Positions 17,781 through 26,528 of a stretch of 64,000 nt of DNA are shown in pieces. Location of the stretch: the NCBI RefSeq assembly GCF_004193175.1, contig NZ_SAUH01000001.1, positions 5,675,501 through 5,739,500 of the forward strand, in the 5' to 3' direction. The notes beneath the pieces were generated by a model. It was given only the letters and a program-made list of their open reading frames with translations, was not told the DNA's origin and searched no databases. The DNA is from Streptomyces sp. RFCAC02. GTDB lineage: Bacteria; Actinomycetota; Actinomycetes; Streptomycetales; Streptomycetaceae. Both the position numbers and the translations under genes were made by a program. How positions within the stretch are numbered: position 1 is the stretch's first letter; the number at the start of each line of letters is the position of its first letter.

Positions 17781-19802
17781 CTACCGGCCGGCGGGCAGCC
17801 ACACCCGCATGGGGCCGTCCTCGCGGTTCGCCCACAGGTGGTACGGCACGGCCGTCAGCGTCAGTGGCTCGCCGCCGGGCTCGGGCCGAGGCTCGGACGC
17901 CGGGGTGTACGGCCACCACGCGGGGCCGCCGCCGGCCCCCACCGCCGGGCGGGGCCGTACGCGGGCCGTGGCCGTCACGGCGACCACGCCCCCGAGCAGG
18001 TCGGGCCGGTCCACGGCGGTCAGGCCGGCGGACGGGTCCACCACGAGGTCGTCGAGCCCGGTGCCCGGCGGCAGGCCGGGCTGGTCCAGGTGCTCGACGG
18101 CGTACACGAGCGGGCCGCGCTCGATCGCCACCGTGCCGCGCACCGCGTCCACGCGCGGATCGGCACGCGTGAACCGGGGCGCCATGTCCAGGTTGAGGAC
18201 GAGCGTCTCGCCCGGCGACCATGCGCGGGTGACGCGCGCCCAGCCGTCGCGCGCCTCCGCGTCCGGTGCCGCCGTCCCGCCCTCCAGGGCGACGCTCCAC
18301 TCGCCCGCCGACCAGTGCGGCACGCGCAGGGCGAGGGTCCAGGGCGTCGAAGGGGCGCGTTCGACGGTGATCCGGATCCGGCCGTCCCACGGGTAGTCCG
18401 TCGAGACGGACAGCTCCACCGGGCCGCCCGCGAGGTCGGCCGCCAGCCGGCCCGTGGCGTACTGGTGCACCGAGAACTCCGACCGGTCGGCGGAGACGGC
18501 GGCCAGGTAGTGGGGGAGGGAGGCCAGCAGGCGCATCACGTTCGGCGGGCAGCAGGCGCAGTGGAACCACGGCGTGCGGCGCGGCTTCGCGCCCTCCTGC
18601 TCGGCCCAGCCGTCCCGTACGTGCAGCGGGTTGTCGTACAGGTAGCGGTCACCACTCAGCGACACGCCGCACAGCACGGCGTTGTACAGGGTCCGCTCGA
18701 TCAGGTCCGCGTACTTCGCCTCGCCCGTCAGCAGCGCGAGGCGCCAGCTCGCCTGCACCGACGCGATGGCGGCGCAGGTCTCCAGGTAGCCCCGGTCTGC
18801 GGGCAGTTCGTAGGGCGCCCCGAACGACTCGTCCGCGTGCCGCGCGCCGATGCCGCCGGTGATGTACGTCTGCCGCGTCACCATGTCGGTCCACAGCCGC
18901 TCGGCCGCCTCCCGCAGCTCCGCGTCGCCCGTCTCGGTCGCCACGTCGACGGCGCCCGCGAGCAGGTACATCTGGCGCACGGCATGACCGGTGACGGCGG
19001 GCGCCTCGCGCAGCGGCGCGTGGTCCTGGAAGTAGCCGGGGCGCCCGATGCCGCGCGCCGGCCCGTCGCCGGGCGGGTTGCCGAAGCGGTCGACGAACCA
19101 GCGGGCCAGCTCCGTCCACCGGGCCTCGCCGGTCTCCCGCGCCAGCTCGACGAGGGCGGTCTCGATCTCGGCGTGGCCGTCCACCGCGTCCACGGCCCGG
19201 CCCGACGCGGCCGGGCCGAACGTGTCGGCGATGTGCTCGGCGAACCGCGTCGCGACATCGAGCAGCTCCCGGCTCCCGGTCGTCCGGTGCAGGGCGACGG
19301 CGGCCTGCACGAGGTGGCCGGCCGTGTACAGCTCGTGGCTCCACCGCAGGTCGCTGAAGTGCGGGACGTCGGGCTCCGCCACCTGGTAGAAGCTGTTGAG
19401 GTAGCCGGACTCCTCCTGGGCGCGCGCGAGGAGCGCGGCGAAGTCCGAGATCCGCTCCCGCAGCCCGGCGGCGAGGCCGGGGTCGGTCGCGGGGTCGCCG
19501 AGCTGCCAGGCCGCGGCCTCCAGCCACTTGTGGACGTCGCTGTCCTGGAACGGCAGCCGCGCGCCGGCGAAGCCGCCGGTGAGCCGGTCGCCGGCGCGCC
19601 GCAGGTTGGCGAGGTTCCCCGCCTCCGCCAGGCGGTCGGGTCCCTGCGGGATGCTGACCCCGGCGTTGACCGCGCGGCGCCCGGCCCACAGGCCGCCCGT
19701 CACGGTGGCCCGCACGTCGGGACGCAGCGCGGTGCGCGCGTCCGTTCCCGGCCGGACGGGTCCCGGCGCGGCGGGCGGCGGCGTGGACGGTTCCGATGAC
19801 AT
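17781..19802 (-). CDS. GH127 family beta-L-arabinofuranosidase
   Basis: A 673-residue protein matching GH127 over its length: N-terminal (alpha/alpha)6 barrel with FQDSDVHKWLEAAAW and GYFQDHAPLRE, then beta-sandwich domains. The zinc-thiolate site of HypBA1 is conserved: E341 and C343 in YLETCAA, and C417-C418 in HCACCPPN, where C417 is the nucleophile. It should release beta-L-arabinofuranose from plant hydroxyproline-rich glycans. No signal peptide is visible, so imported oligosaccharides are the likely substrate. It is divergent from a LacI regulator, and LacI-like operators precede both genes. Confidence 0.93.
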   Translation of the reverse strand: MSSEPSTPPPAAPGPVRPGTDARTALRPDVRATVTGGLWAGRRAVNAGVSIPQGPDRLAEAGNLANLRRAGDRLTGGFAGARLPFQDSDVHKWLEAAAWQLGDPATDPGLAAGLRERISDFAALLARAQEESGYLNSFYQVAEPDVPHFSDLRWSHELYTAGHLVQAAVALHRTTGSRELLDVATRFAEHIADTFGPAASGRAVDAVDGHAEIETALVELARETGEARWTELARWFVDRFGNPPGDGPARGIGRPGYFQDHAPLREAPAVTGHAVRQMYLLAGAVDVATETGDAELREAAERLWTDMVTRQTYITGGIGARHADESFGAPYELPADRGYLETCAAIASVQASWRLALLTGEAKYADLIERTLYNAVLCGVSLSGDRYLYDNPLHVRDGWAEQEGAKPRRTPWFHCACCPPNVMRLLASLPHYLAAVSADRSEFSVHQYATGRLAADLAGGPVELSVSTDYPWDGRIRITVERAPSTPWTLALRVPHWSAGEWSVALEGGTAAPDAEARDGWARVTRAWSPGETLVLNLDMAPRFTRADPRVDAVRGTVAIERGPLVYAVEHLDQPGLPPGTGLDDLVVDPSAGLTAVDRPDLLGGVVAVTATARVRPRPAVGAGGGPAWWPYTPASEPRPEPGGEPLTLTAVPYHLWANREDGPMRVWLPAGR

Positions 19803-19870
19803 GCGGGCTCCAGCGGGTGTGCGGGGCGGCTCCGGGGGTGCCCCGGAGCCGTCGCCGGGTGGGAAAATCC

Positions 19871-19895
19871 GGGAAACGAATGGTTCCTGTTTCCC
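19871..19895. promoter_or_regulatory. Candidate LacI operator upstream of the GH127 gene
   Basis: GGGAAAC (19871-19877) and GTTTCCC (19889-19895) form an inverted repeat around an 11-bp centre that itself contains GGTTCC. It lies 69-93 bp upstream of the GH127 ATG, where it can cover the promoter. Confidence 0.6.
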
Positions 19896-20033
19896 GGGCA
19901 GGCTAGGAGCGCGTCCGGCGGGGCGTCAACACCCACGGCGCGCGAAATCCCCCGAGCCTCCCGCCCATGGCCCGACCGGCCCGGCTGTGGCATCATCACC
20001 GGACCCCGGTGTCCCGGCGCTGCCGCGCAGGAA

Positions 20034-20047
20034 GGAAACGCGTTTCC
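20034..20047. promoter_or_regulatory. Candidate LacI operator over the lacI-type gene's ribosome binding site
   Basis: GGAAACGCGTTTCC is a perfect 14-bp palindrome with the central CG usual for LacI-family sites. It ends one base before the ATG at 20049 and overlaps the AGGAAGG Shine-Dalgarno. It shares GGAAAC/GTTTCC half sites with the operator upstream of GH127, suggesting autoregulation. Confidence 0.75.
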
Positions 20048-20048
20048 C

Positions 20049-21071
20049 ATGACCGCCAGGCCCGCGCCAGGCCCCTCGGGGCGCACGCCGACGATCCGTG
20101 ACGTCGCCGCCCGCGCCGGCGTCTCGCCCGGCACCGTCTCCAAGGCCCTCAACGGCCGGGGCAGGCTCCGCCCCGAGACCCGCGACCTGGTGCGGCGCGT
20201 CGCCGACGACCTCGGCTTCCGCCCGCACCACACGGTGCCGGCGGCTCCGGCCGGCCGCACGTACACCGTGGGGCTGCTCACCACCGACAGCGTCGGCCGG
20301 TTCAGCCTGCCCGTGCTGCTCGGCGCCGAGGACGCCCTCGGCGCCGACCGGATCTCCGTCTTCCTCTCCGACACCAGGGGGGACCGCATCCGCGAGCGGC
20401 ACTACGTCCGCACGCTGCTGGAGCGGCGCATCGACGGCCTCATCGTCACCGGCCGCCGCACCGACCCCCGCCCGCCGCTCGACCTGCCGTCGCCGGTGCC
20501 CGTCGTCTACGCGCTGGGGCCGTCCACCGACCCGGACGACATCTCGGTGGTGCCCGACGACGGGGACGGCGCCCGCCAGGCCGTCGAACACCTCCTGGCC
20601 ACCGGCCGCCGCCGCATCGCCCACCTCGCCGGCCCGCCGGACCACCACGCCAGCACGGAGCGTGCGGAGCACGTCACGCTCACGCTCCGCGCCGCCGGCC
20701 TCGACCTCGCCGGCGGACAGCCGTACTTCGGCGCGTGGAGCGAGGCGTGGGGCCGGCAGGCGACCGCGATCGCGCTGCGCGCCGACCCGGCGCTGGACGC
20801 CCTGTGCTGCGCGAACGACCTGATCGCGCGCGGCGCGGCCGACGCGCTGCGCGAGTCCGGGCGGCGCGTGCCGGACGACGTCGCGGTCGTCGGGTACGAC
20901 AACTGGGAGATCATGGCCGCCGCCACCCGCCCCCCGCTGACCACGGTGGACCTGAACCTGGAGGAGCTGGGCCGCACCGCCGCCCTCCTCCTGACGGAGT
21001 CGATCGAAGGGCGCCCGGAACCCGGCGTACGGCGCCTGCCGTGCCGCCTGGTCGTCCGCGAGTCCGCCTGA
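20049..21071 (+). CDS. LacI-family transcriptional regulator of the GH127 gene
   Basis: A 340-residue repressor. The helix-turn-helix and hinge are at ~15-65 (TIRDVAARAGVSPGTVSKAL, NGRGRLRPETRDLVRR); a periplasmic-binding-protein-like sensor follows, ending with the usual VVGYDNWEIMAAATRPPLTT. Gene order and shared palindromes indicate it represses the divergent GH127 gene and itself, with an arabinose- or arabinooligosaccharide-type inducer as a reasonable guess. Confidence 0.92.
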   Translation: MTARPAPGPSGRTPTIRDVAARAGVSPGTVSKALNGRGRLRPETRDLVRRVADDLGFRPHHTVPAAPAGRTYTVGLLTTDSVGRFSLPVLLGAEDALGADRISVFLSDTRGDRIRERHYVRTLLERRIDGLIVTGRRTDPRPPLDLPSPVPVVYALGPSTDPDDISVVPDDGDGARQAVEHLLATGRRRIAHLAGPPDHHASTERAEHVTLTLRAAGLDLAGGQPYFGAWSEAWGRQATAIALRADPALDALCCANDLIARGAADALRESGRRVPDDVAVVGYDNWEIMAAATRPPLTTVDLNLEELGRTAALLLTESIEGRPEPGVRRLPCRLVVRESA

Positions 21072-21500
21072 TCCCTGTCACGGGGCACCGACCCTCCGTC
21101 CACGTTCCGTGCCGGGACCGGACCGCCGGCCGCACCCCGCCCGTGGTGCTCGTCACGTCCCATTCCGCGTCCACTACCGGGCCCGGAGGAAACGGCGATG
21201 ACGAAAGGGCGGGACTTCCGTCCCGGGCGGGCGGGGACAATGCCGGGAAGGGCGGGCGGAAAGGCGTCACACCGCCGGACAACCGGACGGAAATCGCAGG
21301 TGGGAGCGGTGATGCCGGTCACCCCCCGCTCCACCGCCCGGTCTCTCGTCCCCTGCCGGAAATTCCCCTCCGAGCGATTCCTCCCCGCTACGACGGAAGG
21401 TCGTAACAGGGCGCCTTGGCACGCCTCCGCGGCGGCGGTTATCCATGAACGTGTCCGGCCCGCCTGGGCGGACGACCCCGGAAAACTGCGAGGTATCCCC
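21072..21500. other. Long intergenic / 5' region before the M23 peptidase
   Basis: 429 bp with no frame of good codon bias. TACGAC-GGAAG-GTCGTA (21389-21405) is a small inverted repeat about 100 nt before the start. The region was inspected for a ydaO-type c-di-AMP riboswitch, frequent before cell-wall hydrolase genes in this group; its conserved blocks were not found. Confidence 0.5.
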
Positions 21501-22100
21501 ATGCCGAACAGCACCACGCTCCGCAGCCTGAACCTGCGACTGCGCTCCCGTGCGGGCGTCGCCCTGTCCACCGGCCTCATCGCGTCCCTGGGCGTCACAG
21601 GTGCGGCCCTGACGGCCGGCGGCGGGCACGACACGGCCCCGGCCACCGAGGCCGAGAGCCACGAGCAGGCCGCCCCGTCCTGGACGACGCCGATCCACGA
21701 GGACGACTACACCCTGTCCGCGACCTACGGGAACAGCGGTGACCGCTGGGCGAGCAAGCACAGCGGCCAGGACTTCGCCGTCCCCACCGGCACGGATGTG
21801 CAGGCCGCCCACGGCGGCACCGTCGTGAAGGCCGGCGGCAACGGTGCCGGCGACGGCCCGGCGTACGGCAACGCCGTCGTCGTCCGCCACGACGACGACA
21901 CCTACACCCAGTACGCGCACCTGTCCGAGATCGACGTCGCGGTCGGCCAGAAGGTGACGACCGGCGAGACGATCGCCGAGTCCGGCGACACGGGGAACAG
22001 CTCCGGTCCCCACCTCCACTTCGAGGTCCGCACCACCCCGGACTACGGCTCCGCCGTCGACCCCATGGCGTTCCTCCACCACCACGACGTGGACGCCTGA
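21501..22100 (+). CDS. Secreted M23-family metallopeptidase
   Basis: A 199-residue protein with a signal peptide or N-terminal anchor (residues ~14-42, after LRLRSR), a short linker and a LytM/M23 domain. Zinc ligands are visible: HSGQD (H and D) and HLHFE. YGNAVVVRHDDDTYTQYAHL is the usual central strand region. It should cut peptidoglycan cross-bridges outside the membrane. ATG at 21501 follows GAGG. A hairpin ends the unit. Confidence 0.92.
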   Translation: MPNSTTLRSLNLRLRSRAGVALSTGLIASLGVTGAALTAGGGHDTAPATEAESHEQAAPSWTTPIHEDDYTLSATYGNSGDRWASKHSGQDFAVPTGTDVQAAHGGTVVKAGGNGAGDGPAYGNAVVVRHDDDTYTQYAHLSEIDVAVGQKVTTGETIAESGDTGNSSGPHLHFEVRTTPDYGSAVDPMAFLHHHDVDA

Positions 22101-22116
22101 CCCGCGCCCACCCGCC

Positions 22117-22150
22117 CCGGCCGCCCCCGCACCCCGACGGAGGCGGCCGG
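22117..22150 (+). terminator. Hairpin terminator after the M23 gene
   Basis: CCGGCCGCC and GGCGGCCGG form a 9-bp perfect stem with a 16-nt loop, starting 16 nt after the stop codon. Confidence 0.6.
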
Positions 22151-22243
22151 GATGCCGTCCCGCGCGGGGTGGGGGAGTGTGGGAACGGCGCCCCCGCGCC
22201 CGTCCGGATCCCCCCGCTCACGCACCGTGAGGTCCCGCGAGTG

Positions 22244-23971
22244 ATGAGTTCCGCAGCCCCCGCAGGCCGCGCGCACGGCGCGGGGGACGGTCCCGTCTGG
22301 GAGTCCGTCCCCTTCCCCGTCGTCGTCGCGGACGCCGGGGGCACGGTGCTGCACGCCTCCCCCCGGGCCGCCGCGCTGCTGCCCGACGCCGCCCCGGGCA
22401 CGTCCCTGTCCGCCGCCGCCCCCTCCTGGCTGGCCGCAGCCCACCGCAGGGTCACGGGCGGCACGGGGTCCCGGTCGCACCACCCGGACGACCACCCCGT
22501 CAGCGGCCGGCTGGCCGACCGCACCCTGCGGGCACTCCCCGTCAGCGCCCGTGACGGCACCGTCGCCTGGTGGCTCACGGACGAGACGGAGCTGCGCGGC
22601 CTGGACACCGCCCTCGACCGCGCGCGCCAGCGCGCCGCCTTCCTCGCCGAGGCGTCGAGCCGCCTCCTGGCCTCCCTGAACACCGACCGCTGCATGGAGA
22701 CCATCGCCTCGCTGGCCGCCACGCACCTGGCGGACGCCGCCCTCGTCGTCGCCGCCACGAGCGGGCAGGCCGGCCCCGTCGCCCACTGCGTACGCGGGGG
22801 CGAGCCCGGCATCGAACGGCTGGTCCCCGACCCGGCGCGCCTCCCGGAACTGGACGCCGCCTTCACCGGCCACCTGCCCGCCACCCGCCGCCTGGCCCCC
22901 GGGGCCGTCCCCGACTGGGCCGTGCCCTCCGGTTTCGGGCCCGTCGGCTCCGCCGTCGTCGCGCCGCTCCCGGGCCGGGGGACGCCGGTGGGCGCCCTGG
23001 TGCTGCTGTACGTCCCGGACCGGCCGCCGGACCGCCTCGACGCCGTTCCCGCCACCCACGACGACCCGGCCCTGCGGAACAGCGCGGGAAGCGGCGACGG
23101 CGCGGACGACCCGGACAGCGCCGACTACTTCGTCCGCCTGTTCGCCGCGCGGGCCGGCGCCGCGTTCACGGCCGCACGCCTCTACGGCGAGCAGGCGGCG
23201 ATCACGCGCACGCTCACCCGGGACCTCCTGCCGCCCCGTGTCACCGCGCTGCGCGGCGTCGAGTTCGCGTCCGGGTACCGCCCGTCGGGTGTCGGCGAGA
23301 GCGTGGGCGGCGACTTCTTCGACGTCCACCCGGACGCCGCCGACGGCGCCGAACCCCTCGTCGTCCTCGGCGACGTCAGCGGCAAGGGCCTGGACGCCGC
23401 CGTCCTCACCGGCAAGATCCGCAGCACCCTCCGCGCCCTCGCCCCCCTGGCCGCCGACCACGAACGGGTGCTCCACCTCCTCAACAGCGCCCTGCTCGGC
23501 ACGGCCGGCGACCGCTTCGCGACGCTCGTGCTCGCCTCCGTACGCCCCGACCCGGCCGACGGCACGGTGCGGCTGCGGCTCACCAGCGCGGGCCACCTGC
23601 CGCCGCTGGTCGTCCGCACCGACGGCACGGTCGACGAGGTCGCCGCCGGCGGCACCCTCATCGGCGTCCTCCCCGAGACGGAGGCCCACACCGTCACCGC
23701 CGTCCTCGCGCCCGGCGACGTCTGCCTGCTCTACACGGACGGCATCACCGAGGCCAGGGGCGGCCCGCTCGGCGACGCGTTCTTCGGCGACGGGCGGCTG
23801 CGCGCCGCGCTCGCCGAGACGGCGGGGCTGCCCGCCGAGGCCATCGTCGAGCACGTCCAGATGCTCGTCTCCCAGTGGATCGGCCCCCGCCGCCACGACG
23901 ACATCGCCCTCGTCGCCCTCCGCGCCCCCGCCCCCCCGGCGGCGCACCGCACCGGGGACGGTCCGGGATGA
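22244..23971 (+). CDS. SpoIIE-type PP2C serine/threonine phosphatase with PAS and GAF domains
   Basis: About 575 residues: a PAS-like segment (~15-110), a GAF-like domain (~125-320) and a C-terminal PP2C/SpoIIE phosphatase (~345-560) with the metal-binding motifs GGDFFDV, GDVSGKGLDAA, SAGHLPPL and YTDGITEA. Such proteins dephosphorylate STAS anti-anti-sigma factors to free stress sigma factors. No anti-sigma gene is adjacent. Its TGA overlaps the ATG of the B12-binding gene, so phosphatase and cobalamin sensor are made together. The start could also be the GTG three bases upstream. Confidence 0.9.
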   Translation: MSSAAPAGRAHGAGDGPVWESVPFPVVVADAGGTVLHASPRAAALLPDAAPGTSLSAAAPSWLAAAHRRVTGGTGSRSHHPDDHPVSGRLADRTLRALPVSARDGTVAWWLTDETELRGLDTALDRARQRAAFLAEASSRLLASLNTDRCMETIASLAATHLADAALVVAATSGQAGPVAHCVRGGEPGIERLVPDPARLPELDAAFTGHLPATRRLAPGAVPDWAVPSGFGPVGSAVVAPLPGRGTPVGALVLLYVPDRPPDRLDAVPATHDDPALRNSAGSGDGADDPDSADYFVRLFAARAGAAFTAARLYGEQAAITRTLTRDLLPPRVTALRGVEFASGYRPSGVGESVGGDFFDVHPDAADGAEPLVVLGDVSGKGLDAAVLTGKIRSTLRALAPLAADHERVLHLLNSALLGTAGDRFATLVLASVRPDPADGTVRLRLTSAGHLPPLVVRTDGTVDEVAAGGTLIGVLPETEAHTVTAVLAPGDVCLLYTDGITEARGGPLGDAFFGDGRLRAALAETAGLPAEAIVEHVQMLVSQWIGPRRHDDIALVALRAPAPPAAHRTGDGPG

Positions 23972-24993
23972 GCGGCCACGACGCGGCCCGCGCGTGGGCC
24001 GACCGCCTGTGGCGCGCCGTCGTCGCGGGGGACGAGGCCGCCGCAGCCGACACGGCCTTCGCCGCCCTGGAGGCGGGCCTGCCCGCCGAGGACGTCCTCC
24101 TCGACGTCGTCGGCGCCGTACAGCGCCGTGTCGGCGACGCGTGGGCCGCCAACCGCGTGACCGTCGCCGACGAGCACGCCGCCACCGCCATCAACAACCG
24201 CGTCATCAGCGCCGTCGCCGCCCACCCCGCCGCGCCCCGGCCGGGTCCCCCGCGCGGCCGGATCACGGCGGCCTGCGCCGACGGCGAGTGGCACGCCCTG
24301 CCCGCCCGGCTCCTCGTCGAGGTCCTGCGGCTGCGGGGCTGGCGCGTGGACGACCTCGGCGCGCAGGTGCCCGTACCCCACCTGGTCGAACACCTCCTCG
24401 GCACCGGCCCCGACGCGGTGGCGCTGTCCACCTCCCTGGCCACCCGCCTGCCCGCAGCGCACGAGGCGGTCATCGCCTGCCAGGCCACCGGCGTGCCGGT
24501 GCTCGTCGGGGGCGCCGCGTTCGGCTGGGACGGGCGGTACGCGCGGCTCTTCGGCGCCGACCTGTGGTTCCCCGACGCGCGGGCAGCGGCGGACCGCCTG
24601 GACGAGGGCCCGCTGCCGCGGCCGGCGTCCGACCACCGCGCCACGGACGACCTGCCCCACCTCGCCGACCGCGAGCACCTGCGCATGACGCGGGCCGCCG
24701 CCGGGCTCGTCAGGGAGGCCGTCGAGACCGCCCGCACCGCCGACGGCCCGCCCCCGCCCGCCGAGCGCGTCGCCACCCTGCTGGACTTCCTCGCGGCCGC
24801 GCTCTACACCGACGACGACGACCTCTTCACCGGCTACCTCACCTGGACCACGGACGTCCTGACCGCGCGCGGCGAGGACACCGCCCACCTGCCGGACGTC
24901 GTCGCCCTGCTCCGCCGCCGCCTCGACGACCTGCCCCGCGCCCGGCGCATCCTCACCCGGGGCGCGGAAGCGCTGTCCGGCCCACGGCCCTGA
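23968..24993 (+). CDS. Cobalamin (B12)-binding domain protein coupled to the PP2C phosphatase
   Basis: A 341-residue protein. Residues ~1-80 form the helical cap domain of methionine-synthase-type B12 modules; ~90-215 form the Rossmann B12-binding domain (LRGWRVDDLGAQVPVPHL, DAVALSTSLATRLP, VPVLVGGAAFG). The canonical DxHxxG is replaced by GEWHALP, where the His may ligate cobalt. A helical tail follows. The ATGA overlap with the phosphatase gene suggests it senses cobalamin or, through adenosylcobalamin, light, and tunes the phosphatase. That link is inferred from position. Confidence 0.82.
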   Translation: MSGHDAARAWADRLWRAVVAGDEAAAADTAFAALEAGLPAEDVLLDVVGAVQRRVGDAWAANRVTVADEHAATAINNRVISAVAAHPAAPRPGPPRGRITAACADGEWHALPARLLVEVLRLRGWRVDDLGAQVPVPHLVEHLLGTGPDAVALSTSLATRLPAAHEAVIACQATGVPVLVGGAAFGWDGRYARLFGADLWFPDARAAADRLDEGPLPRPASDHRATDDLPHLADREHLRMTRAAAGLVREAVETARTADGPPPPAERVATLLDFLAAALYTDDDDLFTGYLTWTTDVLTARGEDTAHLPDVVALLRRRLDDLPRARRILTRGAEALSGPRP

Positions 24994-25017
24994 CGGGATC
25001 CGCCGGGGACGATGGCC

Positions 25018-25023
25018 TATCGT
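25018..25023 (+). promoter_or_regulatory. -10 element of a leaderless transcript
   Basis: TATCGT ends six bases before the ATG at 25030 and no Shine-Dalgarno precedes that ATG. It also sits in an inverted repeat GGGACGA / TCGTCCC (25006-25026). Confidence 0.45.
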
Positions 25024-25029
25024 CCCGGC

Positions 25030-25695
25030 ATGGAGCGAACACCCGAGAACGGCATACCGCGGACCCCCGTCACCGCGGACGACGTGGCCCTCGCCGTCCG
25101 TCTGGCCGTGGCCGCGCTGCGCGAGGCACCGGCAGGAGCCTGGGACGTCCCGGCCGGCTCCCTGGAATGGGACTGCTGGGAGACCGCCGAGCACCTCGCC
25201 GACGACCTCTTCGCCTACGCCACCCAGCTCGGCCCCGCGGCGCCCCCGCTCGACGGGAACGTGCCGTTCGTGTGCGAGAGCCGGCGGCCCGGCGGTCCGG
25301 CGAACGCCGTGCACGCGGACCGGGCCGCGGGACCCGCCGGTCTGCTGCAGGTGCTGGAGGCGAGCGGCGCGCTGCTCGTCGCCATGGCGCGCACGACGCC
25401 CCCGCACGTCCGCGCGTACCACGTCCACGGCGTCGCCGACCCCGAGGGCTTCGCGGCGATGGGCGTCGTGGAGACGCTGGTGCACACCCACGACCTCGCC
25501 CGGGGCCTCGGGGTGCCCTGGGACCCGCCGGCCGGGCTGTGCGCACGGGTGCTCGCGCGGCTGTTCCCCGACGCGCCGGGGCCGGCGGACGCGCCCGACC
25601 CGTGGCGCACGCTCCTGTGGGCGACGGGGCGCGCCGACCTGCCGGGCCGGCCGCGCCTCACCGCGTGGCGCTGGGACGCCCGGCCCCGCCCGTAG
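25030..25695 (+). CDS. Mycothiol-dependent maleylpyruvate isomerase-fold (DinB-like) protein
   Basis: About 221 residues with the DinB/maleylpyruvate isomerase N-terminal four-helix fold: WDCWETAEHLADDLFAYA supplies the first His of the metal triad and ETLVHTHDLARGLG the HxxxH-like pair. Actinomycete members are thiol-dependent metalloenzymes using mycothiol, but the substrate of this one is unknown. Start is set at 25030 on the leaderless promoter pattern; ATG at 25012 in the same frame is the alternative. Confidence 0.8.
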   Translation: MERTPENGIPRTPVTADDVALAVRLAVAALREAPAGAWDVPAGSLEWDCWETAEHLADDLFAYATQLGPAAPPLDGNVPFVCESRRPGGPANAVHADRAAGPAGLLQVLEASGALLVAMARTTPPHVRAYHVHGVADPEGFAAMGVVETLVHTHDLARGLGVPWDPPAGLCARVLARLFPDAPGPADAPDPWRTLLWATGRADLPGRPRLTAWRWDARPRP

Positions 25696-25710
25696 CGCGT
25701 GCCGTGCCCG

Positions 25711-25854
25711 TCACGGGGCGAGGGCGAAGAGGAGGAACAGGAACGCGGCCAGGACGTGCCCGATGACGCCGTAGACCAGGATCCGGACCCACAGCCCGCG
25801 CGGGATGCGGTCGACATCGCGGCGGCGGACCGGGGCGGGCGGCTCTTCGGGCAT
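25711..25854 (-). CDS. DUF6126 family small membrane protein
   Basis: A 47-residue protein: a charged N-terminus (MPEEPPAPVRRRDVDRIPRG) and a single C-terminal transmembrane helix (ILVYGVIGHVLAAFLFLLFA). GAGGAG precedes the ATG. This tiny family is repeatedly found beside XRE regulators in Streptomyces, as here, where it is directly downstream of an XRE-cupin gene; its role is unknown. Confidence 0.8.
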   Translation of the reverse strand: MPEEPPAPVRRRDVDRIPRGLWVRILVYGVIGHVLAAFLFLLFALAP

Positions 25855-25892
25855 GGCGGTCTCCTCGAACGTCGGGACGGGGGCGTCGTGCG

Positions 25893-26498
25893 TCAGTGCG
25901 CCGGGCCGCCGAGACACAGCTCGGCGGTGGGGGACTGCAGGAGGGTGTGGACGAACAGGAGGTCCGCCCCCGGGGGTGCCGCCGCGCCGATCCGGTGCGG
26001 GGTGAGGGAGTCGAAATGGGCGCTCTCGCCCTCGTCGAGGAGGTGCTCGGCGTCCCCGAGGACCAGCCGCAGCCGCCCGGTCAGCACGTACAGCCACTCC
26101 TCGCCCGGGTGCACGCGCACGAGGTCGCCCTGCGCGCTCTCGAACGGCACATGGACACGCAGCGCCTGCATGGCCCGGCCCGGGACCCCGACGCGCCGGT
26201 ACGTCCAGCTCCCGGCCCGGTGGGCGGCGGCCGTGCCGGCCCGCACGACCGGGTCGGGCGCCGGGACCGCCTCGCCCAGCAGGCCGGAGACCGTCGTACC
26301 GTAGACGCGCGCGAGGTTCAGCAGCACCGGCAGCGACGGCTGGCGGTGGCCCGTCTCCAGCCGGGACAGGTGGGCCGGGGAGAGCCCGGCCCGGCCCGCC
26401 GCGGCCTGCAGCGTCAGGCCGGCCGCGCGGCGCAGCTCACGCAGCCGCGCCACGACGGCGGCCGTCCCGCCGGACGTCTCGGGAACGCTCGGGGTCAT
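25893..26498 (-). CDS. XRE-family regulator with cupin domain
   Basis: A 201-residue regulator: helix-turn-helix at ~18-72 (LRRAAGLTLQAAAGRAGLS, PAHLSRLETGHRQPS) and a cupin at ~110-190 (VHPGEEWLYVLTGRLRLVLG). Same architecture as the truncated regulator at the left edge. ATG at 26498 follows GGAGC. The long open frame upstream has no domain. It forms an operon with the DUF6126 gene (38-bp gap), and a GGCAAA-type palindrome lies in its promoter. Confidence 0.9.
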   Translation of the reverse strand: MTPSVPETSGGTAAVVARLRELRRAAGLTLQAAAGRAGLSPAHLSRLETGHRQPSLPVLLNLARVYGTTVSGLLGEAVPAPDPVVRAGTAAAHRAGSWTYRRVGVPGRAMQALRVHVPFESAQGDLVRVHPGEEWLYVLTGRLRLVLGDAEHLLDEGESAHFDSLTPHRIGAAAPPGADLLFVHTLLQSPTAELCLGGPAH

Positions 26499-26528
26499 GC
26501 TCCGATTGAGCCAGAGGCTTTCCTGTGG

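Noticed and set aside
14934-19799. A 1621-codon plus-strand frame
   Set aside because: It runs antisense or out of frame across aceA, ramB, bla and the GH127 gene, all with intact family motifs; its translation is low-complexity Arg/Pro/Gly, a GC-rich shadow.
21190-21500. A c-di-AMP (ydaO) riboswitch before the M23 peptidase
   Set aside because: The conserved sequence blocks of that riboswitch could not be found; only a small inverted repeat is present.
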